14,683 bases of DNA from Pigoraptor vietnamica. Taxonomy: Eukaryota; Opisthokonta; Filasterea. Positions 7,944 through 14,683 of the stretch are shown piece after piece. Both the position numbers and the translations under genes were made by a program. Where the stretch lies: positions 1-14,683 of the forward strand of contig CALSCQ010000923.1 in the NCBI GenBank assembly GCA_943704525.1, read 5' to 3'. A model generated the notes under the pieces. That model was not told where the DNA came from. It ran no database searches and saw nothing but the letters and a program-made list of their open reading frames with translations. How positions within the stretch are numbered: the stretch's first letter is position 1; each line of letters begins with the position of its first letter.

Positions 7944-9749
7944 TCACACGGTCAAGAAACGCACGTCGGCAACCGCGGAAAAATCCGTAACACCCGTCAT
8001 GTACATGTTGAGGACTTCGACGCCGGACAACGCCGACACGTCCCGCACATTGGTACACATAAAGAGATTGAGATCGTAAACGCCGCCGAGTGCTGACACG
8101 TCGCATACACCCGCGCAGCCATACAGGCTCAGCGTGTGCACTGTCCCGAGCGCAGACACGTCCTCGACGCCCTCGCAGTTGAGAAGATTCAGATTGTGCA
8201 CGCCGCCGAGAGCGGACACGTCACGTACGTTCGTGCACCCGGCCAGGTCGAGCGTGTGGACGCGGCCGAGCGCAGAGACGTCGCTGATGTTCTCGCAATA
8301 ACCAAGGATCAGCTCGTGCACGCCGCCCAGCGCAGATACGTCAGAGACATTCGCGCACCCCATTAGATTGAGCGTGTGGACGCTCCCGAGAGACGACACG
8401 TCGGTGATGGCATCGCAGTAGGCGAGGCTCAGTTTGTGCACACGCCCTAGGCAGGCGACGTCCGCAACGGCCGCGTGAGAGAGGTCAAGCGTGTGCACAC
8501 GACCGAGCGCAGAGACATCCGCAGCATCAAGAGCTTGGAGGGTCAGCGTGTGGAGACCGCCCAGTGCCGACACGTTCGTGACTAGCGCTGCGTCCATCTC
8601 GAGCGTGTGGAGCCGGAAAAGCGCCGACACGTCAGTTACGCTTGACGAGCCAATGTGGAGCGTGTGGACGCCGCCGAGCGCGGAGACATCGACAACGTTA
8701 GTCCAACCGTCGAGTGAGAGCGTGTGCACGGTGCCAAGGGCGGACACGTCGCGCACGTTCTTGCAGCACGAGAGGTTGAGCGTGTGTACGCCGCCAAGCG
8801 ACGACACGTCCTCAACGCCACTCTCGCCCAGGTCCAGCGTGTGCACTCTGCCAAGAGCGGATACGTCGGAGAGTCCTTCGCACGAGCAGAGGCTCAGCGT
8901 GTGCACGCCGCCGAGAGCCGACACATCGCACACTTCAGAGTTTGAAAGGTCGAGCGTGTGCACGCGACCGAGGCGCGACGCATCGCGAACACGGCAATTT
9001 CTGAGCAAAAGCGTGTGCACGCCGCCGAGCGCGGACGCGTCCGTCACGCCAGCGCTTGTGAGATTCAGCTTGTGCACGCGACCGAGCGAAGACGCGTCGC
9101 AAACACGCTGGCACCGTCCAAGGCAGAGGTCGTAAACACGGCCCAGCGCCGAGACATCGCTGACAAGGCACCGGGAGAGACCGAGCGTGTGCACGCTCCC
9201 GAGCGCAGAGACTTCGACGACGGCCGTGTCCGACAGGTCAAGCGTGTGCACGCGCCCCAAGGCCGATGCGTCAGTCACGTGCGCGCATCCCCGCAGGTCG
9301 AGCGTGTGCAAGCCACCCAACGCAGAGACGTCCACGACACGCACGCAACGGGTGAGATTGACGCTCCAAAGAGCGCCAAGCATCGAAACGTGCGCGACGT
9401 TCTCGCAATCGGCGAGGTTTAGCGAGTGGAGTCCGCCTAGAGATGCGACACATGCGTCGTCCGCCCACGCGGCCCTACTTAGGTCGATCTGGATTCGCGT
9501 GCGCGGCAACATGGCATTCACACGCTCGCGAAAATTCGCGTCGCGCACATACGCGAGCGTGGCCTTCCATCGCAGCCGGTAGCAGCGCTCCGTCCTCAGA
9601 AGCGACAGGAGGCGCGAACACGACTTTGCGAGTGCGGCGAGGCTTTCTGGCGCCAAATACGGTGCGATGTGCACGAGAATGACCTCGTTGGGAAGGGAGA
9701 GGAGACCCGCCGGGGCGGAGCCCTCGTCTGTCGCTCCGGCTTCCGCCAT
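7944..9749 (-). CDS. F-box protein with 25 tandem short leucine-rich repeats, intronless
   Basis: Predicted substrate receptor of an SCF (Skp1-cullin-F-box) ubiquitin ligase; the target is unknown. The frame is open without introns for 601 residues from ATG 9749. Residues 16-60 form an F-box (LLSLPNEVILVHIAPYL, then SLAALAKSCSRLL). Residues 104-592 are 25 head-to-tail repeats with the consensus LGGVHTLDLSGCxNVxDVSA. Fourteen units are 20 residues (units 1-3, 6, 10, 12, 13, 18-24) and eleven are 19 (units 4, 5, 7-9, 11, 14-17, 25). Position 5 is His in 21 of 25 units. The protein ends nine residues after the last repeat. No signal peptide or membrane segment is seen, so it should be cytosolic or nuclear. 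The frame extends upstream to 9797 without an ATG. The gene is head to head with an F-box pseudogene 158 bp away. The family is clear. The exact repeat subtype and the biological role are not recognised. Confidence 0.9.
   Translation of the reverse strand: MAEAGATDEGSAPAGLLSLPNEVILVHIAPYLAPESLAALAKSCSRLLSLLRTERCYRLRWKATLAYVRDANFRERVNAMLPRTRIQIDLSRAAWADDACVASLGGLHSLNLADCENVAHVSMLGALWSVNLTRCVRVVDVSALGGLHTLDLRGCAHVTDASALGRVHTLDLSDTAVVEVSALGSVHTLGLSRCLVSDVSALGRVYDLCLGRCQRVCDASSLGRVHKLNLTSAGVTDASALGGVHTLLLRNCRVRDASRLGRVHTLDLSNSEVCDVSALGGVHTLSLCSCEGLSDVSALGRVHTLDLGESGVEDVSSLGGVHTLNLSCCKNVRDVSALGTVHTLSLDGWTNVVDVSALGGVHTLHIGSSSVTDVSALFRLHTLEMDAALVTNVSALGGLHTLTLQALDAADVSALGRVHTLDLSHAAVADVACLGRVHKLSLAYCDAITDVSSLGSVHTLNLMGCANVSDVSALGGVHELILGYCENISDVSALGRVHTLDLAGCTNVRDVSALGGVHNLNLLNCEGVEDVSALGTVHTLSLYGCAGVCDVSALGGVYDLNLFMCTNVRDVSALSGVEVLNMYMTGVTDFSAVADVRFLTV
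7974..9440 (-). repeat. Coding tandem repeat, 25 units of 57 or 60 nt
   Basis: It is the DNA form of the LRR array. On the plus strand the recurring core is AGCGTGTGCACGCCGCCGAG or close variants, followed by GCGGACACGTC-like sequence, with period 60 or 57 nt. Unit-length changes are whole codons, so the frame is kept throughout. The similarity between units is high enough for unequal crossing-over to change unit number. Confidence 0.9.
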
Positions 9750-9907
9750 TGAATAGCCGACCGTATGGATAGTGCAAAACAGCCGGGCCTTCTTCACTAG
9801 CGGATGACGCCGTGATCACGTGACCGGCCATGCCCACATCTCCCATCAACTGCACATCATTTCGCAAGCGTGCTTTCTTCCCCACCCACTCGGGTTGTTC
9901 GAGAGAA
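9750..9907. promoter_or_regulatory. Bidirectional spacer between two F-box genes, with overlapping palindromes
   Basis: A 158-bp head-to-head spacer. It contains CGTGATCACG (9811-9820, perfect palindrome) overlapping TCACGTGA (9816-9823), an E-box core CACGTG. A TGACG element lies just before at 9805-9809. Such a short shared spacer implies that the two genes were driven by one bidirectional promoter when both were functional. Confidence 0.5.
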
Positions 9908-12220
9908 ATGGCAGCGGATGTCCCTCTTCTTGCTTTGTTGTGCGACGAAGTGCTCGTGCATCTCGTCGCGGTCGGCCGCCTCACGCTCACAGACATTGGC
10001 CGCGTCCGCGCCACGTCCAAGGCGATGCGCGACCTCTTTGACCGCTTGCGCAGCGAGGTGGTCGAGTGCATGGAGGGGTATCTGTCCAAGTATCGCCCGT
10101 ACGGCCACTGGGACATGGACAGTGCCAAAGTTGCGGGCACATGGACCTCGTTTACCTGCTCCACGAGGACGAGGTGAAGCGCGGGCGCGTGGTGCGCTGC
10201 ACTGGCGACGCACTCGACGCGGCTATGCGGACCAAGAATTAGGAGGCGTTTGTCTTTCTCGTGCGCAATCACGCGCTGGATGTTGAGTTGGAACCTCACT
10301 TTAACGCCTACCGTAACTACAGCCGCATTTATGATTATGGCGAAAGTGACCCCCGGTGGCGGTGGGACGACCTCTCCCGCGATCAGGTGCTCTTTTTGCT
10401 TAACGAGGCGCGTGGGCTTCTCAGGACGTGCGCCATTCCGGGCCTTGCGATTCGTGGGCCGTTTCGTCGCGGCGAACTGGACCTCGTCACGCGACTCCTC
10501 GCATGTGACTATTCGAGGAACGGCCTTGTGATTCTGCTGTGCTGGTCGTTCGAGCACTGCGACGACTGTCCCGACGAATTCAAGGCCGTCGTCGCAAGGT
10601 GCCGCAGGCGTTTGTCGAACGTCGACGTGGCCCACTGCCTCTTCTGCATTGCCACGTCGCACACGGCAAGCAAAGCGGTCGATTTGGTTCGCCGGGCCCT
10701 CGCGCACTCGCCCATCGCACTGGCGGACATGCGTGTGTCGTATGCGAGCATGGCATTCGATGCATCGGCCGCCGCGTTGCTAGGCGCACACGAGTCCGGC
10801 GGAGGGGACGAGAGCGCATTGCGTGGCTCATTGTGCGATCTCGAGGCGTGGTGCGACCAAATTAGCCGCGTCTGTAACGACGCGCTCGTACGCGTTCTTG
10901 TCGACGGAGATACTGACGCCGTGCTTCTGGCCCTGAAACGTGGCTCCTGCTCCCTTGAAGTGTTGGGACGCCTTGTCGAAGCGCGCGCGGTCGGTGCGCT
11001 GAAGATGTTGCACGCAGCTCGTGTGTGCCCTCGTTCGTTTTTGGATTGTATGGAATATTTCTTTCGGTGCGTCGAGCCGGGGGGGTGACGTTTGAGTGGG
11101 CGGAGTTTACATGGCAGCTGGCGCGCGAGGTTTACGGCGCGTTGACTCGGCCGATTGAGATTCAGCTTGGGTGGGAGGCGAAGTGGTGGCTGGTGCACGC
11201 CGCCGAGACGGGCAACGTGGCCCTGTTGCGCAACCTGTGCCAGCGCACGGATCCCTACGTTTGGAGCTGCTTCAACATCCACATGGATCTGGCGGACGTT
11301 GCCAACATGGCGGTACGGCGAGGCCACTTTGGCGTGATCGCGTTCATGGCAGACGTGAACGACGGCACGGAGCCCGTGATGCGCTCAGAGGCATTGCGTC
11401 CATCGGAGGAGTTTAGTCGGATTTGCAGGAGCAGGTGCCCATTCGTCTTGAACGGCACTCTGGCGGCTGCAGTGTGGGCGGGGAATGCGCGCATGGTGCG
11501 GCTGATTGACCGCCGCTTGCCGGGCCTGCACGTGCCACTCGCGGCTGCCTGCCATTCGCGCCGATGGAGGCTGTTTCGGTTTGTGCTCGCGCGCCTGGAT
11601 GCTGAGGAGCGAGACGGCGAGTTTGACGCCGCATTCTTGGGCTGTGTGGAGGGGGGGCGGATCGAGTTCGTGCGCTGGTTCGAGGAAAACGAGCCGGCGG
11701 TCGTCGAACGGTGCACCCCTCACATCTGGAAGCGGCTGAATAATGTGCGGGACATGTCGTTTTGGAACGAGGTGTTGTCGCGCCACCCACAGGCGATTCG
11801 AGTGGGCGCATGGCCGTCCGTGCGCCTTTCGTACGACATGTTTGTGCTGGAGCGGCGTCTGAGCGTCCACTTTGTTGAACGCCCCATTGCCAACATTCTG
11901 CTTTCGAGTTTTCAAGCCCCCTCAAGCGAGAGGTGGATCGCGGCGTCCTCCAGGCTGCCATTGACTTCGGGATTCCCTTTCTACGGCGAGCTCCACCAGT
12001 ACGCCGAGCATTTCAATTGTTTCCAAGGGACGATAGGTATGAGTATATGTCGAGGACCTTTGGCTGCAAAGCCCTCCGCGAGTGGGCAAGAGCCCGCATG
12101 GACTCGGGCGAGTTGATCGAGACGGTTGTGCGTGAGGAACTCAAAACACAGCCATCAATATGGGATTGCTTCATGCAAATCGGAGCGAGAAGGTCTACAT
12201 CGGGCTCTCTGTTAATGTGA
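9908..12220 (+). pseudogene. Decayed F-box / ankyrin-like repeat protein gene, intronless
   Basis: Starts at ATG 9908 with a good F-box (LCDEVLVHLVAVGRL, then RATSKAMRDLF). Downstream comes a long series of degenerate ankyrin-like helices, for example GHMDLVYLLHE, WLVHAAETGNVALLRNL, ANMAVRRGHFGVIAFMA, GTLAAAVWAGNARMVRLID and AAFLGCVEGGRIEFVRWFEE. The coding signal moves between frames. It is frame 2 from 9908 to about 10135, frame 1 to about 11085, frame 0 to about 11920, frame 2 to about 11980, frame 0 to about 12030, then frame 2 to the TGA at 12218. A TAG lies in frame at 10240. The ancestral product would have been about 770 residues. Several shifts fall in homopolymers (G7 near 11080, C5 near 11918), so sequencing error could explain some. 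A nonsense codon plus five shifts, with none needed in the intact neighbour, favours a real pseudogene. It could instead be several short expressed fragments. Confidence 0.78.
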
Positions 12221-12524
12221 TCGGGGGGTGCCTGACCGAATTTTGCGTCTACGCACACCGCCACACAAATATACTGCTTGAGCAGATAAACACTGGCGAC
12301 ACGAATTGGTTCAAGAGAAAGAAAAGGCCAATAGAGAGTACGGACGTGTGTGCCGGACGCTTTTGAAATTCCTGGTATTCATTGCAGACCAACGATTAAA
12401 GCACAACGATCACAAAACGAAAACACCGCATGCACGCACGCACAACGCACGCACGCGAGCAACGCAACGCAACGCACGGCCAAAGGGAATGTCTACGCGC
12501 GCGCACGGCTGAAGAGCTGCGTGC
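12221..12524. other. Convergent spacer with degenerate ACGC/AACGC repeats
   Basis: 304 bp between the pseudogene end and the importin stop. From about 12430 to 12478 the sequence is a run of CACGCACGCA and CAACGCAACGC units. No gene, no tRNA-like structure and no clear polyadenylation hexamer were recognised. Confidence 0.6.
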
Positions 12525-13053
12525 TCACTTGTTGGCGAACGAGAAGCCCGAAGACTCTCCGTTCGACTCCTTAAAGGCGAACCCGCCAGATTGCTTGATG
12601 CGCTTGGCCTCTGCAAGCGAAAATAAACAGAAAAGAAGTTCAGTCGAACATGTGACAGATGCACATTCAGAACACCAATGACTCGGGTGCAACGAGGCGC
12701 ACCCCGCGAGAAGAGTGAATGTGAGGTAACAGGGAAAGAAAACCATCGATCAAGGCTATCGATGGCGGAGAGTGGATGAGAGAACATCGAGGAACGGCGC
12801 AAACATTAACGGCAGAGCCCAGCAATTGCATGCAGACGTCTGTCCGTTGGCGTGAGCGCGCAGAGAGGGAGCAAAGGCAGACGCACCTTCTTCCTTGTAC
12901 AACTTGGTGGCGTATACGACCATGCTCGACAACAGCTCCTTCTCCTCATCCGGGGTGACCGCGGCGACATTGACCTCTGCGATGCAGACATATTCGGTCA
13001 GAAAAAATCCCAAGTACACGTACACACAAACACAGACACACACACACGCTCAG

Positions 13054-13084
<31 letters not shown>

Positions 13085-14269
13085 CAGACACAAACACAGA
13101 CACACAGATACACACATACGAAACCGAAAAAGTGCCATTCACGAGACGAGTAGAGCATCACTCACCGTTTGAGAGAGCGAGGAACACGAAGAACGGGTTC
13201 GACGCCGCAAAGGGGCCCTCTTCGCAGACGTAGTTCTCCTCGTCAAAGTCCGACGCCAAGAGAAACTCGTCGTCGTCCTCCTCCAAAGCAGGGTCGGTGC
13301 TTGATGTCGCCTCCCCGCTATACTCGCTCGCCTGTTAGCAAGCCATGCAACGTATCAGAACACAGTCTCAAGCGGTGCGTCGAGGGAGTTGAGTCGGGTG
13401 TGCGGGGTGAATCAGAAAACACCTCACCTTTCGAGCCAGCGCACGAAGGTACCCTTGCTCTACTGAGTCGTCCACGTCAGCCTCGTCGTCCGTTTCGTCT
13501 GTACAGGTCACACAAGGCCATTGAGACAGCGCCAGCGACGAACCATTAAGGCTAGCACAATAAGGATCAACTGACACGAACGAGGTACGCGCGCCCGCAG
13601 ACGCATACAAACACGAACGCACACACGAATGTACGCATGCACACACAATAGGGCAAAAACGCGCGCGCACGACGACCATACGCACCCTCATCGTCAATGA
13701 GCTCCTCAGGCTCGTCATCGAAGTCAATGTTGAACTTGGAGCGCTCTGCGTCCAACTCAACCGTCAGCAACCTGACACACACGCGCGCGCACACACACAT
13801 CACGTGACTCGAGACTCGCTGCACAATGCCCACTGCCGACCACGCAAGGAAAAACAGGGCGGCACACACACCTTGCTCCATGACGTATGTGTGGCGAAGA
13901 AGGTGAAGGAGCGTGCGCATGGCCTCCCCAGCAAACGGAGTGCCGCCGCGGATGAGGCCGGCCATCACTTCCACGCAGAGACGAACGTCCGCACAGCTGC
14001 AAATGCAAGCACGTTCAGCGGACAAAAAATGCATTCGTTTGTGCGTGCGTACGTCGTGTGTGTGCGTGTGCGCGCGTGAGGGTTTGAGTGGGCGACGCTT
14101 TCACTCACCGGAGCGCGACCACGAGGGTCCTCAGTGACGCGCGCTTGAGGTCCTTGCGGCAGCTCCTGTTGAGTGTGTCGAAGAGAACCGCCATGAACGA
14201 AGCGAGCATTCCGTCGGACTCGAGGTAGGCGAGGGCGGCGTTCATGTTGTACCGCAGCGCAGCGACGGC
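12525..14269 (-). CDS. Importin-7/8-like karyopherin (Sxm1/Nmd5 type), C-terminal part, 7 exons
   Basis: Importin-beta superfamily receptor carrying ribosomal proteins, histones and other cargo into the nucleus in a Ran-dependent way. Exons are 14269-14109, 13996-13872, 13745-13686, 13498-13428, 13331-13166, 12976-12887 and 12610-12525. All phases agree and give 252 residues, about the last quarter of a protein usually near 1040 residues. The first two exons encode HEAT-like helices (LRYNMNAALAYLESDGML; LCVEVMAGLIRGG). An acidic stretch follows (FDDEPEELIDDE, DETDDEADVDDSVE) then YLRALARK, matching the acidic insert before the YLEILAKQ segment of IPO7. The end EAKRIKQSGGFAF to GFSFANK matches the IPO7 terminus ESKMIEKHGGYKF to SFNFG. 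The tail has GFAF and GFSF motifs like those thought to contact importin-beta. Branch points such as TGCTGAC (before 13745) support the splicing. The 5' part of the gene lies beyond the right edge. Confidence 0.9.
13014..13122. repeat. (CA)n-rich tract in an importin intron
   Basis: An interrupted CA/CAGACA repeat on the plus strand, (GT)n in the importin transcript, inside the intron 13165-12977. Two similar blocks around CGCTCAGACA suggest a local duplication within the repeat. Confidence 0.9.

Positions 14270-14683
<414 letters not shown>

Noticed and set aside
8491-9135. Open frames of 150-214 codons antisense to the F-box-LRR gene
   Set aside because: Periodic composition of the repeat array keeps antisense frames open. 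The sense strand has the F-box, a start and a uniform LRR pattern.
7974-9440. Regular direct repeats that could suggest a CRISPR array
   Set aside because: The period is 57-60 nt with no distinct spacers, the unit is in-frame coding LRR, and the genome is eukaryotic.
9750-9797. Possible upstream extension of the F-box-LRR protein from a GTG
   Set aside because: The frame is open to 9797 but contains no ATG before 9749. Non-ATG initiation is not expected, and the F-box begins shortly after ATG 9749.
9475-10707. 410-codon minus-strand open frame overlapping both F-box genes
   Set aside because: It lacks recognisable domains and lies antisense to a clear F-box and ankyrin-like coding signal. 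It is a shadow of GC-rich third positions.
12410-12802. Open frames at the importin 3' end and intron
   Set aside because: They run across the last exon in the wrong frame or through the intron. The spliced frame matches the importin-7 C-terminus.

Overview
This is nuclear DNA from a GC-rich, gene-dense unicellular eukaryote. Four recognisable eukaryotic housekeeping genes are cut by many short GT-AG introns (about 66-276 nt). Exon phases join exactly, and several introns have a recognisable branch point (CTAAC, CTGAC or CTCAC) just upstream of the acceptor. Intergenic gaps are only 160-450 bp. The lineage cannot be fixed from this sequence alone. An amoeboid or other free-living protist fits. 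Short GT-type introns, NBS1 and p24 genes exclude bacteria, archaea and kinetoplastid-like genomes.

Layout: (1) 155-2842, minus, gamma-tubulin complex component GCP4, ten exons visible, 3' part off the left edge. (2) 2843-3294, divergent promoter region with a duplicated palindrome and an E2F-like site. (3) 3295-4412, plus, four-exon p24-delta/TMED10-like ER-Golgi cargo receptor, complete (211 aa). (4) 4702-7523, minus, eight-exon Nibrin/NBS1 (739 aa in my model) with FHA, tandem BRCT, SQ/TQ clusters and an MRE11-binding motif. (5) 7524-7943, NBS1 upstream region carrying the same palindrome and another E2F-like site. (6) 7944-9749, minus, intronless F-box protein with 25 tandem 19/20-residue leucine-rich repeats. 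(7) 9908-12220, plus, a decayed intronless F-box/ankyrin-like pseudogene, head to head with the previous gene. (8) 12525-14269, minus, C-terminal quarter of an importin-7/8 (Sxm1/Nmd5) type karyopherin, whose upstream intron runs into a (GA)n tract at the right edge.

The four housekeeping genes (microtubule nucleation, secretory traffic, double-strand-break repair, nuclear import) do not form a pathway. The accessory feature is the 4.3-kb intronless block 7944-12220 holding two different F-box repeat proteins, one intact and one broken, between intron-rich conserved genes. Its composition (F-box plus LRR, F-box plus ankyrin-like repeats, no introns, rapid decay) suggests a fast-evolving family of SCF ubiquitin-ligase substrate receptors, possibly acquired from or exchanged with large DNA viruses of protists; that origin is inference. 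No tRNA, rRNA, CRISPR array or transposase was seen.
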